Below, one piece after another: positions 42,256 through 51,772 of a DNA stretch of 64,000 nt. How positions within the stretch are numbered: the stretch's first letter is position 1; the number at the start of each line of letters is the position of its first letter. The translations under genes were made by a program, and so were the position numbers. Source of the stretch: Motiliproteus coralliicola (GTDB lineage Bacteria; Pseudomonadota; Gammaproteobacteria; Pseudomonadales; Balneatricaceae); the NCBI RefSeq assembly GCF_003345655.1, contig NZ_QQOH01000003.1, forward strand, positions 496,001-560,000, written 5' to 3'. The notes under the pieces are model-generated. The model had not been told where the DNA came from, did not search any database, and saw nothing but the letters and a program-made list of their open reading frames with translations.

Positions 42256-44343
42256 ATGGCAGATCTATCCCATTATCGAAATATTGGTATCTTCGCCCAC
42301 GTTGACGCGGGTAAGACCACAACTACTGAACGTATTCTGAAGCTGACCGGTAAGATCCATAAGACTGGTGAAGTTCACGACGGTGAGTCCACCACCGACT
42401 TCATGGAGCAGGAAGCTGAGCGTGGTATTACCATCCAGTCCGCTGCGACTACCTGTTTCTGGCGCGATCACCGCTTCAACATCATCGATACTCCTGGACA
42501 CGTTGACTTCACCGTAGAAGTTTACCGTTCCCTGAAAGTACTCGACGGTGGTGTGGGCGTATTCTGTGGTTCCGGTGGTGTTGAGCCGCAGTCCGAAACC
42601 AACTGGCGTTACGCTAACGAATCCGAAGTTGCACGTATCATCTTCGTTAACAAGCTGGACCGTATCGGCGCTGACTTCCTGCGCGTTGTGGGTCAGGTTG
42701 AAAACGTACTGGGCGCCAACCCGCTGGTTATGACTCTGCCGATCGGCCGTGAAGACGAGTTCACCGGTGTTGTCGACGTACTGACCAAGAAAGCCTACGT
42801 TTGGGACGACTCTGGTCTGCCCGAAAACTACGAAGTCACCGACGTACCGGCCGACATGGTTGAGCTGGTCGACGAGTACTACGAGAAGCTGATCGAAACT
42901 GCCGTTGAGCAGGACGACGAGCTGATGATGGCCTACATGGAAGGCGAAGAGCCGTCCATGGAAGACATCAAGCGCTGCATCCGTAAGGGCACCATCGCAC
43001 TGGACTTCTTCCCGACCTACTGTGGTTCTGCGTTCAAGAACAAGGGTGTTCAGCTGGTACTGGACGCGGTTGTTGACTACCTGCCGTCTCCGACCGAGGT
43101 TGACGCTCAGCCGCTGACCGACGAAGAGACCGGTGAGCCGACTGGTGAAGTGGCTACAGTTTCTACCGACGAGCCTTTCCGCGCCCTGGCATTCAAGATC
43201 ATGGACGACCGTTTCGGCGCCCTGACCTTTATCCGTATCTACTCCGGTGTGCTGAACAAAGGCGACACCATCCTGAACTCTTACACCGGCAAGACCGAGC
43301 GTATCGGTCGTATGGTTGAGATGCACGCCGATGAGCGTACCGAGCTGAGCACTGCTCAAGCCGGTGACATCCTGGCCGTTGTTGGTATGAAGAACGTACA
43401 GACCGGTCACACCCTGTGTGATCCGAAGAACCCCTGTACTCTGGAACCGATGATCTTCCCGGATCCCGTTATCTCCATCGCTGTTACCCCGAAAGACAAG
43501 GGCAGCACCGAGAAGATGGGTGTCGCTATCGGTAAGATGGTTGCAGAAGATCCGTCCTTCGTTGTTGAAACTGACGAAGATTCCGGTGAGACCATCCTCA
43601 AAGGTATGGGTGAACTGCACCTGGACATCAAGGTCGACATCCTGAAGCGTACCTACGGCGTTGAGCTGGAAGTAGGCCAGCCGCAGGTTGCCTACCGCGA
43701 AACCATCACCCAGGAAATCGAAGACAGCTACACCCACAAGAAGCAGTCTGGTGGTTCTGGTCAGTTCGGTAAGATCGACTACCGCATCAAGCCGGGTGAA
43801 GCTAACTCCGACTTCACCTTCACCTCTACCGTTGTTGGCGGTAACGTACCGAAGGAATTCTTCCCGGCAATCGAGAAGGGCTTCAAGGGCATGATGGCTG
43901 AAGGCCCGCTGGCTGGCTTCCCGGTTCTGGACGTTGAGATCGAGCTGTTCGACGGTGGCTTCCACGCTGTTGACTCCTCTGCCGTCGCGTTCGAAATCGC
44001 CGCTAAGGGTGCTTTCCGTCAGTCCATGCCGAAAGCTGGCCCGCAACTGCTGGAGCCGGTCATGAAGGTAGACGTCTTCACTCCGGAAGATCACGTTGGT
44101 GACGTTATCGGTGACCTGAACCGTCGTCGCGGCATGATCGGTGGTCAAGAAGCCGGTGTTACTGGTGTTCGCATCAAGGCCGACGTACCGCTGTCCGAAA
44201 TGTTCGGTTACATCGGTCACCTGCGTACCATGACCTCTGGTCGTGGCCAGTTCTCCATGGAGTTCTCACACTACGCAGCTTGCCCGAACTCTGTTGCTGA
44301 AGCGGTTATCGCTGCAGAAGCTGAGAAGAAGGCGAACAAGTAA
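42256..44343 (+). CDS. fusA2: Second elongation factor G (EF-G2/FusA2 type)
   Basis: A 695-aa translational GTPase with G1 AHVDAGKT (14-21), RGITI, DTPGH and NKLD, and domains II-V. The start reads [43 protein letters not shown]; it lacks the canonical EF-G start and matches the second EF-G found outside the str operon in many gammaproteobacteria. No rpsL, rpsG or tufA is nearby. Codon use is strongly biased (GGT, CGT, GTT, CTG), unlike its neighbours, suggesting high expression. A strong terminator follows. Second EF-Gs may specialise in ribosome recycling or stress; which applies is not readable here. Confidence 0.93.
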   Translation: MADLSHYRNIGIFAHVDAGKTTTTERILKLTGKIHKTGEVHDGESTTDFMEQEAERGITIQSAATTCFWRDHRFNIIDTPGHVDFTVEVYRSLKVLDGGVGVFCGSGGVEPQSETNWRYANESEVARIIFVNKLDRIGADFLRVVGQVENVLGANPLVMTLPIGREDEFTGVVDVLTKKAYVWDDSGLPENYEVTDVPADMVELVDEYYEKLIETAVEQDDELMMAYMEGEEPSMEDIKRCIRKGTIALDFFPTYCGSAFKNKGVQLVLDAVVDYLPSPTEVDAQPLTDEETGEPTGEVATVSTDEPFRALAFKIMDDRFGALTFIRIYSGVLNKGDTILNSYTGKTERIGRMVEMHADERTELSTAQAGDILAVVGMKNVQTGHTLCDPKNPCTLEPMIFPDPVISIAVTPKDKGSTEKMGVAIGKMVAEDPSFVVETDEDSGETILKGMGELHLDIKVDILKRTYGVELEVGQPQVAYRETITQEIEDSYTHKKQSGGSGQFGKIDYRIKPGEANSDFTFTSTVVGGNVPKEFFPAIEKGFKGMMAEGPLAGFPVLDVEIELFDGGFHAVDSSAVAFEIAAKGAFRQSMPKAGPQLLEPVMKVDVFTPEDHVGDVIGDLNRRRGMIGGQEAGVTGVRIKADVPLSEMFGYIGHLRTMTSGRGQFSMEFSHYAACPNSVAEAVIAAEAEKKANK

Positions 44344-44365
44344 GGCTAACTAAGCCTTAACGTTT

Positions 44366-44400
44366 AAAAACCCTGGCGAGACAATCGCCAGGGTTTTTTT
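44366..44400 (+). terminator. Strong intrinsic terminator of fusA2
   Basis: CCCTGGCGA, a 5-nt loop and TCGCCAGGG, then TTTTTTT, just past the fusA2 stop. Upstream A residues extend the stem with the T tract. Confidence 0.93.
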
Positions 44401-44476
44401 ATGCCTGAAGATCAGCGATTGCGCATCAACGGCTAGTCGATAGTGACGTGCTGGAGAAGGTTAGAACGTTGAGCAA

Positions 44477-44506
44477 GCGCCAACTTCAGTTCGCTGAAGT
44501 TGGCGC
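44477..44506. terminator. Perfect 13-bp hairpin after the ydjM-like gene
   Basis: GCGCCAACTTCAG and CTGAAGTTGGCGC pair perfectly around a TTCG loop. On the minus strand it lies 38 bases past the YdjM-like stop with loop CGAA. No T-tract follows, so it may be a processing or stabilising element rather than a terminator. Confidence 0.5.
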
Positions 44507-44543
44507 CAAAAGGAGTGAGAATAGAAACAGATAACAGACGATG

Positions 44544-45563
44544 CTATCGGCTTAAGCCCGGTTCAAACGGTACCGATGAATCCCAGATCCGAGCCATCAG
44601 GGCCGGTAATTGGTCCCAGTTACGCAGGTTCTCCAACCTCGCATCCGGAACCGGTGTCGGATGCGGATTGGCGATCTCGCCGACCACAAAGCGGAACGCA
44701 AAGTCGGGTTCCAACCCCATTCGCAGATCGCTGATCACCACCGCATCGTTCTCGGCATCGATGGTGTAAAACCCTTTGCTGAACCACTGCAGCTTGCGTA
44801 CCGGCCAGTAAGACTCCAACCCCTTCAACAGCTCGGGTGAGCGCGGATAACGCACCATATCGAACCAATCGGTTTTATCCAGCAGCGAGTAGTAGCCGAT
44901 CCGGTAATGATCATCATCGACCGCAATCACGCGCCACATCAGCGAGTTGAACGGTGTCGGTGTCACCATTAGCCGCTGATGGGTTAACGACTGCTTATCC
45001 AACGACGCTTCTGCCAGATTCTTCACGTACGCCTGCGCCCCGAGACCCCAGACCAGGTACAGCGAGCTGATACCGATACCGATCAGATTCGCGCGATAGC
45101 CCGCCCTGCTGTGCCGGAGCACCAGCACGATCAATACACCGATCAGCATCGGCGCGGTATAGCTGGGATCGATAATAAACACCGATCCGAGCGCCACCGG
45201 ATAATCGCTCAACGGCCAGAAAATCTGGGTCCCATAGACGGTAAAGCTGTCCAGCAGCACATGGGTGGCCAGCACCGCGTAGACCGCCACCGCCCAGCGC
45301 CATCGATGCTCACGGGTCTGCGGATGCAGCTTGAGGATCAACCAGACCAGCAACGGCGTCAGCGCCGCCAGCACAAACAACGAATGGCTGAACGAACGGT
45401 GATAGACGAAATCGGCTACCGCGCCGCCCATCGGAATCAATGTATCCAGATCCGGCAAGGTTCCCAGCAACGCGCCCCAGACCACCGCCTTGGCGCCCAC
45501 CTGACGCCCAATAACGGCCGAGCCGACTGCTGAGCCAAGTACGATCTGAGTAACTGAATCCAT
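44544..45563 (-). CDS. YdjM-family membrane-bound metal-dependent hydrolase
   Basis: A 339-aa protein from the ATG at 45563 (MDSVTQIVLGSAVGSAV). The family (DUF457/YdjM, PF04307 type) has conserved His and Asp residues in the first half: GTLPDLDTLIP, YHRSFSHSLF and ATHVLLDSFTVYG. Several TM segments follow, and a soluble C-terminal domain of about 140 residues. YdjM is SOS-induced in E. coli; I see no clear LexA box here. It lies between fusA2 and hupV with no obvious functional link. Confidence 0.8.
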   Translation of the reverse strand: MDSVTQIVLGSAVGSAVIGRQVGAKAVVWGALLGTLPDLDTLIPMGGAVADFVYHRSFSHSLFVLAALTPLLVWLILKLHPQTREHRWRWAVAVYAVLATHVLLDSFTVYGTQIFWPLSDYPVALGSVFIIDPSYTAPMLIGVLIVLVLRHSRAGYRANLIGIGISSLYLVWGLGAQAYVKNLAEASLDKQSLTHQRLMVTPTPFNSLMWRVIAVDDDHYRIGYYSLLDKTDWFDMVRYPRSPELLKGLESYWPVRKLQWFSKGFYTIDAENDAVVISDLRMGLEPDFAFRFVVGEIANPHPTPVPDARLENLRNWDQLPALMARIWDSSVPFEPGLSR

Positions 45564-45684
45564 AACAACGCCGTTCCGTAATAAACCGATCAGACGACGA
45601 GGAGAACCTCCCCGCGCCTTGTCTCTTGATTCCAATCGGAACCTGCCAGAACGGGAAAGTTCCCTTTCGAGAGTTTAGCGGGGA

Positions 45685-47130
45685 TCAGTGAACGGTACAG
45701 ACCATACAGGGATCGAACGAGCGGATTACATGCTGCATCCGAAGCTGGCCGGTAGGCGATTCGTAATCGATCCCCTGCAGCGCAAACTCAAGCGGACCAG
45801 GAACCGCATTGTTATCCCTTGGGGAGAAGTTCCAACTGGTGGGTGCGATCAGCTGATAGTTGCTAATAACCCCGTTCTCGACCGACAACCAGTGCCCCAG
45901 GCTACCTCGGGCAGCCTCGGTTAGACCGACCCCCTGCCCCTGGGATGGTAGTTCCACCGGCAGGCAGAACGGCTCCTTCGGATTGATCTTCCGGACCCAA
46001 CGCTCCATCTGGATCACCAGCTTGGCCATCTCGATCAGCCGCATCAGAATCCGGCTGTGGACCTGGCTGCCACCATCGTTGATCAAGGATCCGGCCAACG
46101 GATCGCCCGCCAACAGCTGCCGTGCCAGCGAGCCGGTCTCCATTGGCAGCTGTTGATAGCGCGGCGCCTTGCACCAGGTATAGGCCTCGGCCTTGTCGGC
46201 CAACGGCCGGGTGCTGCCTTCGGCCGGATGCTGAATATCGCCCTCCAACCAGGCGCTGCCCAGGTGCTCGTTGATCGATGCCGTATCGAGGGATTGAATC
46301 TGACCATCGAGCCAGACACCGCCGGGATAGATTCGATTACCCGCCAGCGAATAAGCCGGAAATGCCAGGAATCGGTTATAGCCGGCACCGGCTTGGTGCA
46401 ACGCCAGGTCGTCACTGATCGACAGCCACAGCGGCAGATCCGCCGCCGAACCGGATCGGGATTCCCGCCACTGCTGCAGCAACTCGACCGAATCCAAGCC
46501 GGCAATCGTCTCGAGCCGATCGCCGAACAGCACCGCTTCCAGATAGTTGCGAAAGCCGCTCAGAATCCCCTGTAGCTTCAGCTGCTCGCTAAGGCTGACA
46601 TTGTTGGTCACCCCGCCGGGTTGGAACACCATACTGTGGGGCCACTTGCCGGCCAGTACGCCCATGATATGCAGTAGTTCGGCACGGGCCTTGAGCAGTC
46701 CGCCGTAGCGCTCACCCTTAACTGCGGTGAAACGCCGCGCCGCCTCGTCGTACCAGGGACGCCCCCGGTAAGCCGGGCTGGCAAAGTCAGGCAGGAAGAA
46801 CAGATAGAAGTGGGTCAACAGGTCGGCCACCACTTCGGTGGCCAGGATAATATTGGTGACCCGCTCGCCATTGGCAGGCATGCTGGCACCGGCCAGGTCG
46901 GCGATCGCTCGCGCCGAAGCCACCGACTGGGACACCGAACAGATGCCGCAGACCCGCGGTGTAATCGCCAGCGCATCCAACGGATCCTTACCGGTCAGCA
47001 GGTTCTCAAAGCCCCGGTATAGGGTCGACTTGATATAGGCCGCTTCGATCTTACCCTGCTGCAGCTCCAGCTGGACCTCCAGCTCGCCTTCGACCCGATT
47101 GACCGGACCCAGCGTAATACGTCTGCTCAT
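45685..47130 (-). CDS. hupV: HupV/HoxC, large subunit of the regulatory (H2-sensing) [NiFe] hydrogenase
   Basis: A 481-aa [NiFe] large subunit. PRVCGIC (C61, C64) and DPCMVCTVH (C475, C478) provide the nickel ligands. The protein ends exactly at the His of the second motif, so there is no C-terminal peptide and no HupD cleavage is needed. This is the hallmark of the H2-sensing HupUV/HoxBC group, as are APTSWNFSPRD and the absence of a partner signal peptide. The enzyme binds H2 in the cytoplasm and signals to HupT. It is the last gene of hupTUV. Confidence 0.95.
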   Translation of the reverse strand: MSRRITLGPVNRVEGELEVQLELQQGKIEAAYIKSTLYRGFENLLTGKDPLDALAITPRVCGICSVSQSVASARAIADLAGASMPANGERVTNIILATEVVADLLTHFYLFFLPDFASPAYRGRPWYDEAARRFTAVKGERYGGLLKARAELLHIMGVLAGKWPHSMVFQPGGVTNNVSLSEQLKLQGILSGFRNYLEAVLFGDRLETIAGLDSVELLQQWRESRSGSAADLPLWLSISDDLALHQAGAGYNRFLAFPAYSLAGNRIYPGGVWLDGQIQSLDTASINEHLGSAWLEGDIQHPAEGSTRPLADKAEAYTWCKAPRYQQLPMETGSLARQLLAGDPLAGSLINDGGSQVHSRILMRLIEMAKLVIQMERWVRKINPKEPFCLPVELPSQGQGVGLTEAARGSLGHWLSVENGVISNYQLIAPTSWNFSPRDNNAVPGPLEFALQGIDYESPTGQLRMQHVIRSFDPCMVCTVH

Positions 47131-47162
47131 CTTAACCAGAACCTGTGAACAAGCCGCAGGCT

Positions 47163-48170
47163 CTATCTCCTTTTCTTATAGATATTGGGGACGATCTTGA
47201 CCGTCTCGCTGGTGGCGTTGACCTTCAACCGTTTCGGCGTCGCCGCCTTGGACAACGACGACAACGCGATAAACCAGGCCTTGGGCATATCGGTCGGCAG
47301 CCCCACCGGCACCCCGGCCAGTTTCGGCGTTTCACCGAACGGATGGCCTGGCTCTTCAAACTCCGGCGCGGTGCAGTTGATACAGGCGTAACCGGCCTTC
47401 GGGCAGGAACCGCCACCATTCCAGAGCCGAATGTTGCAATCGGCATGGGCCTGGGTGGCCTGACATCCCAGATTTTCCATCAGGCAGCCGGATTGGCAGG
47501 GCTGCTCGGCGCTGGCTTTGTACTCGTAAAACTCGTTGCGAGGGCAACCATGGTGGGCCAGATGCTCGGTGTAGAAGCGAGGCCGCTGGTATTCGTCCAG
47601 TTCGGTCTGATCCAGCATCCCCTGACTCAACGCCTGCAAGCTTTGCAGGATCCAATCCGGATGGGCAGGACAGCCGGAGACATTGACCACCGGCAGCGCC
47701 ATATCGCTGCGGTAGTCGCTACCGAGCAAGCCACCGGGCTGCTCGCCGATATACTGCAACCCGATCGCTTCGGCCGGATTGTTGTTGCTGCGGTTGATGC
47801 CGCCGAAGGCCGAACAGCTGCCCACCGCGATCACATGACCGGCCCGCTTCGCCAGCCGCTCTATCACCGCCATCATCGGGGTATCGGTACCAGCCAGCAC
47901 ATGGAACAGACCCGTACCGCCGGGTCCGGTCATCACCGCTCCCTCGATACAGAGCAGATCCAGTTTCAATTCACCGGCTTCGATCTGCTCGATCAACTCG
48001 GCCAGCCCCGGCCCCTGCCCGCCGGACAGCGACGCGTGCCAGAGCAGCTCGATGCCGAATGCGTCCAGGGCCTCGAACAATGTTGGCTGTTCGGCCCCCA
48101 ACAGCGACATGGTACAGCCACCACAGCCGCCTGACTGCAGCCAAAGCAGATTGGTTCGGGGCTGATTCAT
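47163..48170 (-). CDS. hupU: HupU/HoxB, small subunit of the regulatory hydrogenase
   Basis: A 335-aa small subunit without a Tat signal; it begins MNQPRTNLLWLQSGGCGGCTMSLLG. The Cys set for three Fe-S clusters is GGCGGC, GSCSAFGG, SGCPAHPDW, HHGCPRNEFYEY, CLMENLGC and CINC. It is cytoplasmic. Its ATG overlaps the hupT stop (ATGA). The C-terminal extension is rich in Lys and Arg. It forms the HupUV sensor with hupV. Confidence 0.94.
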   Translation of the reverse strand: MNQPRTNLLWLQSGGCGGCTMSLLGAEQPTLFEALDAFGIELLWHASLSGGQGPGLAELIEQIEAGELKLDLLCIEGAVMTGPGGTGLFHVLAGTDTPMMAVIERLAKRAGHVIAVGSCSAFGGINRSNNNPAEAIGLQYIGEQPGGLLGSDYRSDMALPVVNVSGCPAHPDWILQSLQALSQGMLDQTELDEYQRPRFYTEHLAHHGCPRNEFYEYKASAEQPCQSGCLMENLGCQATQAHADCNIRLWNGGGSCPKAGYACINCTAPEFEEPGHPFGETPKLAGVPVGLPTDMPKAWFIALSSLSKAATPKRLKVNATSETVKIVPNIYKKRR

Positions 48171-49525
48171 GAAGATGCCTCCACGCCGGTCGGAGCCGAG
48201 TCGATCCGACAGCCTTCAAATCCCTGCAGCGGCAGGATCAGGGTGAACTCGGCACCGCCATCAGGATGATTGGCAGCGCTCAGTTCACCGCCGTGGTTAC
48301 GCACGAAGCTGTAGCTGAGCGACAACCCGAGCCCGGTGCCCTTGCCGGTCTCCTTGGTGGTGACGAAGGGTTCAAATACCTGCGGCAGGATCGACTCATC
48401 GATACCCGGCCCGTTATCGCGAACCACCACACGGGCATTCTCGCCATCGCTGTCGAGATCGATCCACAACTGCGGTTGTTCCAAACCCTCGATCACATCG
48501 AGGGAGTTCTGCACCAGATTCATCATCACCTGGTGGATTCGGCCCGGATGCCCAACCAACTCCAACGCATCGGGCAGCCGGCAGTGCAGCTCAATCGGAT
48601 GCTCCTTGGTTACCCAGCGCAGCGTGGTGTTGATGATTCGAACCAGATCAAAGGGTCGGAACTCCTGTTGCTGGCCGGAGGAGAACTGACGCAGGTCCAT
48701 AACAATATCGCGTACCCGCTCGACCCCTTCGGTGGTGCCTTCGAGCAGTGACGGCAGATCGCGCAAGGTCTTGTCGATCTTCAGTCGCTGTTTGGCGTCC
48801 AGCAGCGAATCCGGCAACGGTGCCTGGTCCAGCAACTCAAAGAAGGCGGAGAAGCGTTTGCAGTACTCCGACAGCACATGGGTGTTGCCGTAGACAAAGC
48901 TGATCGGGTTGTTGAGCTCGTGAGCCACACCGGCCACCAGACGACCGAGCGAAGCCATCTTCTCAGAATTGACCAGCTGCTGTTGAGTCAGCTTCAGCTC
49001 TTCCAGGCTTTTCGCCAGATCCTCATAGGCCCGCCGCAGCTCGCTGACTTCGCGCCCGACCAGCACCATGCCCTGAACCTGGCGGTTACTGTCCAGCAAC
49101 GGGTTACCGGTGACGATCAACGGCAGATTCTCTTGCTGACCCAGCAGGGTGACTTCACGCTGGCTGAACTCTTTGTGCTGTTTGACCAGCGCCAGCACCT
49201 GATGATCATCGGCGGAAAACAGGCTGGCAATATCGCGCTGGGCCAGCTCGATCCGGTCTCGACCGGTCATCTGCTCCAACGGCTCGTTATGCTGGATCAG
49301 CTTGCCGGACAGATCGGTCACCATCAGCACTTCGGTCATCGCCCGCTGGACACTGGAGATCAGCTGATTGGCTTCCTCTAGCTCGCGATTTTTCTGCTCC
49401 AGCTCGACCTGATAGCTGATCAGGTTAGAGTAGACCTGCTCCATCTGCTGGATCACCTCCACCCAGGCGGCTTCGGTCATCTCCTGCGGATCCAGTCCCA
49501 GATTGTCGGAAGGCTCGGCCGACAT
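48167..49525 (-). CDS. hupT: HupT/HoxJ-type PAS sensor histidine kinase
   Basis: A 452-aa soluble kinase. An N-terminal coiled coil (about 20-60) leads into a PAS domain (about 60-165). HisKA has VAGVAHELNNPISFVYGN (H202), and HATPase has NLVQNSLDVIEG, DNGPGID and GTGLGLSLSY. No TM helix is seen. In Rhodobacter and Ralstonia the kinase is inhibited or stimulated through HupUV/HoxBC and acts on HupR/HoxA. That regulator is at the left window edge, 48 kb away. Confidence 0.93.
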   Translation of the reverse strand: MSAEPSDNLGLDPQEMTEAAWVEVIQQMEQVYSNLISYQVELEQKNRELEEANQLISSVQRAMTEVLMVTDLSGKLIQHNEPLEQMTGRDRIELAQRDIASLFSADDHQVLALVKQHKEFSQREVTLLGQQENLPLIVTGNPLLDSNRQVQGMVLVGREVSELRRAYEDLAKSLEELKLTQQQLVNSEKMASLGRLVAGVAHELNNPISFVYGNTHVLSEYCKRFSAFFELLDQAPLPDSLLDAKQRLKIDKTLRDLPSLLEGTTEGVERVRDIVMDLRQFSSGQQQEFRPFDLVRIINTTLRWVTKEHPIELHCRLPDALELVGHPGRIHQVMMNLVQNSLDVIEGLEQPQLWIDLDSDGENARVVVRDNGPGIDESILPQVFEPFVTTKETGKGTGLGLSLSYSFVRNHGGELSAANHPDGGAEFTLILPLQGFEGCRIDSAPTGVEASS

Positions 49526-49784
49526 GCACAGTACCCGTTTGATTCGATGGAGCCCGATGCTCCATCCAGTGAAGGTTGGTTAAATTGAGTCTAGCGCCAA
49601 GCCGTTGGCGACAACAGCGTCGAATGACAGACCCAATTCTGATCATCGCAGTCTCTCACCGGCCGGGGCGAGAGCGAAATGATCGCGATCAAGTGTAATC
49701 GTGCGTCGCGGATCAAACGCGGCTGACGCTACCGCCCGGAGCCGTTATCATGGTGCCCTTATTTTTATCTGCATAGGAATCACC

Positions 49785-50099
49785 ATGTCCCAGTTCGATA
49801 ATGTCAGCATCCTCAAGCAGGCCAATATCTACTTTGACGGTAAGGTCACCAGCCGCGCCGTTCTGTTCGCCGACGGCAGCAAGAAGACCCTCGGCATCAT
49901 GATGCCGGGTGAGTTCGAATTTGGTACCGAGCAGGCCGAGCTGATGGAGATCACCGCCGGTGAAGTGGAAGTCCTGCTGCCGGGCTCCAGCGACTGGCGC
50001 ACCGTGGTTGGCGGCGAGTCCTTTGATGTGCCGGCCAACAGCTCGTTCCAGATCAAGGTGAAGCAGGTAACCGATTACTGCTGCTCCTATCTTGATTGA
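49785..50099 (+). CDS. ppnP: PpnP, pyrimidine/purine nucleoside phosphorylase
   Basis: A 104-aa cupin-like protein (YaiE/DUF1255). The start at 49785 gives MSQFDNVSILKQANIYFDGKVTSR, then KKTLGIMMPGEFEFGT, EITAGEVEVLLPG and GESFDVPANSSFQIKV, all strongly family-like and the right length. PpnP catalyses broad nucleoside phosphorolysis. AGGA lies upstream. Confidence 0.94.
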   Translation: MSQFDNVSILKQANIYFDGKVTSRAVLFADGSKKTLGIMMPGEFEFGTEQAELMEITAGEVEVLLPGSSDWRTVVGGESFDVPANSSFQIKVKQVTDYCCSYLD

Positions 50100-50150
50100 G
50101 CCATTCTCGATTAAGCCCATTTCTATAGACAGGACTGACAGGCAACCCCG

Positions 50151-50681
50151 ATGAGTTCATTGAAAGACCAACTGCTCAAGGCCGGACTGGTCGACAAGAA
50201 GAAGGCCCAGCAGGTCAGCAAACAGAAGCACCGACAGAAGCAGCAGGGTAAAAAGACCGACGCCGATGAGGCCAAGCGTCTGGCCCAACAGGCTCGGGAA
50301 GAGAAAGCCGCCAAGGACCGCGAGCTGAACCGCCAACGCCAGCTCGAAGCGGAGCAGAAAGCGATCGTGGCACAGATCAAGCAGTTGATCGAAACCAACG
50401 AGGTACGTTGCGAAGACGGCGATCAGGCCTACAACTTTACCGACGGCAGCAAGATCAAGCGGATCTATCTGGACGACCTGCTAACCGGACAGCTCAGTCG
50501 CGGCCAACTGGCGATAGTCCGCCTGGATGAAAGCTACAAGCTGGTGCCGGCCAAGGTGGCCGAACGGATCGCCCAGCGCGATGCCTCAATCGTGGTGGTG
50601 CTGCACGAGAAGAAGGATGAGGTCGAGGATGAGGATGATCCCTACGCCGACTACAAGATTCCTGATGATCTGATGTGGTAA
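50151..50681 (+). CDS. DUF2058 family protein (YaiL-like)
   Basis: A 176-aa protein: MSSLKDQLLKAGLVDKKKAQQVSKQKHRQ at the start, a highly charged Lys/Gln/Arg helix (about 15-85), and a compact C-terminal domain with YNFTDGSKIKRIYLDD, matching DUF2058. Its function is unknown; basic coils like this may bind nucleic acid or ribosomes. The C-terminus is Glu/Asp-rich. It lies 51 bases after ppnP on the same strand. Confidence 0.88.
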   Translation: MSSLKDQLLKAGLVDKKKAQQVSKQKHRQKQQGKKTDADEAKRLAQQAREEKAAKDRELNRQRQLEAEQKAIVAQIKQLIETNEVRCEDGDQAYNFTDGSKIKRIYLDDLLTGQLSRGQLAIVRLDESYKLVPAKVAERIAQRDASIVVVLHEKKDEVEDEDDPYADYKIPDDLMW

Positions 50682-50703
50682 CCCGGCCGGAACTACTGCG
50701 ACC

Positions 50704-51027
50704 ATGTACCTGACGCTGACCGATCTACTCTGGTGGTTTCTGATCGCCCTACTCGGCTACAGCTGGTGGCATGGCCGCGGCCTGAAAGATGCCGCTCTGC
50801 GCGCAGTGCGCAAATACTGCGACAGTCAGGATGTGCAGCTACTGGATGAAAGCCTGGTCCTCAGCGGCATCAAACCGGGACGGGGCGATGACGGACGGCT
50901 CTGCCTGAAGCGGCACTACCGGTTCGAATTCTCCTCCACCGGCGATGAACGCTACCCCGGCACGGTGGAGATGGTCGGCCGCCGGATCCGCCGGATCACT
51001 CTGGATACCCACCGGATGCCTGATTAA
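50704..51027 (+). CDS. DUF3301 family protein
   Basis: A 107-aa protein with one N-terminal TM segment (LTDLLWWFLIALLGYSWWHG) and a soluble domain: AVRKYCDSQDVQLLDESLVLSG, LCLKRHYRFEFSSTGDERYPGTVEMVG. This matches DUF3301. Its function is unknown. It follows the DUF2058 gene by 22 bases and converges on the lasT-like gene. Confidence 0.85.
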   Translation: MYLTLTDLLWWFLIALLGYSWWHGRGLKDAALRAVRKYCDSQDVQLLDESLVLSGIKPGRGDDGRLCLKRHYRFEFSSTGDERYPGTVEMVGRRIRRITLDTHRMPD

Positions 51028-51052
51028 ATCAGCCCCTGACAACCTGGCTTTT

Positions 51053-51769
51053 TCAGCCTGACGTCCCCTCACCCCTACCATCAGACTCCAAGCGCTGTTC
51101 CAGCGCCGCACAAAGGCTGTGAAGAAAACGGATATCTTCGCTGTTGAGCTGCCCCAGGCGTTCCTGCATCCAGCGCTGCAGTTTCGAGTCTTCCGAATAC
51201 CCCACCGCATCGACCAACGCCGCTGTACGCTGACGCAAGGCTCGCAACTGCCCTTCTTGGTTGGCGCTGGGTTTCAGATGCCGTTCGCTCGACGTCACTT
51301 CGGTCAGTGAATAGGCGAACAGCATCACCGCCTGACCCAAGTTCAGCGACGGATAGGGGTTGGCCAGCGGTATCGAGCTGAGCAGATCGCAGCGCTCCAG
51401 CTCGTCATTGGATAAACCACGGTCTTCGCGCCCGAACAGCAGCGCCACCCGGGTCAGACTGTCACGCTTGCTGCTGATCAGTTTACGCAGCTGCTCCGGT
51501 TCGTAAACGTCGCGATAACCGGCCCGGTGTTTGGCGGTGGTACCGACCACTAGATCACAATCGGCCAGCGCCGAATCGAGATCGTCAAAGTGGGTTACCT
51601 GCTCCAGCACCGCGTCCGAGCCATGGGCGACCCAACTGGCCGCCGGTTGCAGGTGGGCATCGCTGCCGACCACCCGCAGTTGATCAAATCCCATGGTATT
51701 GAGCGCCCGTGCCGCCGCGCCGACATTCTCCGGCACCTGCGGCTCGAACAGCACGAAGATCAGCTGCAT
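51053..51769 (-). CDS. SPOUT-family RNA 2'-O-methyltransferase (LasT/TrmJ type)
   Basis: A 238-aa SpoU/TrmH-class methyltransferase. The knotted-fold motifs are PENVGAAARALNTMGF (motif 1), VALLFGREDRGLSNDEL (motif 2) and IPLANPYPSLNLGQAVM (motif 3). Similarity is to E. coli LasT (YjtD) and to TrmJ, which methylates tRNA position 32. The C-terminal 60 residues are helical. It lies 3 bases after the channel gene, so they are coupled. Confidence 0.9.
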   Translation of the reverse strand: MQLIFVLFEPQVPENVGAAARALNTMGFDQLRVVGSDAHLQPAASWVAHGSDAVLEQVTHFDDLDSALADCDLVVGTTAKHRAGYRDVYEPEQLRKLISSKRDSLTRVALLFGREDRGLSNDELERCDLLSSIPLANPYPSLNLGQAVMLFAYSLTEVTSSERHLKPSANQEGQLRALRQRTAALVDAVGYSEDSKLQRWMQERLGQLNSEDIRFLHSLCAALEQRLESDGRGEGTSG

Positions 51770-51772
51770 CGG

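Noticed and set aside
42265-44220. 651-codon open frame antisense to fusA2
   Set aside because: It arises from the strong codon bias of fusA2; the translation has no family features and no ribosome site, and the sense frame is unmistakable.
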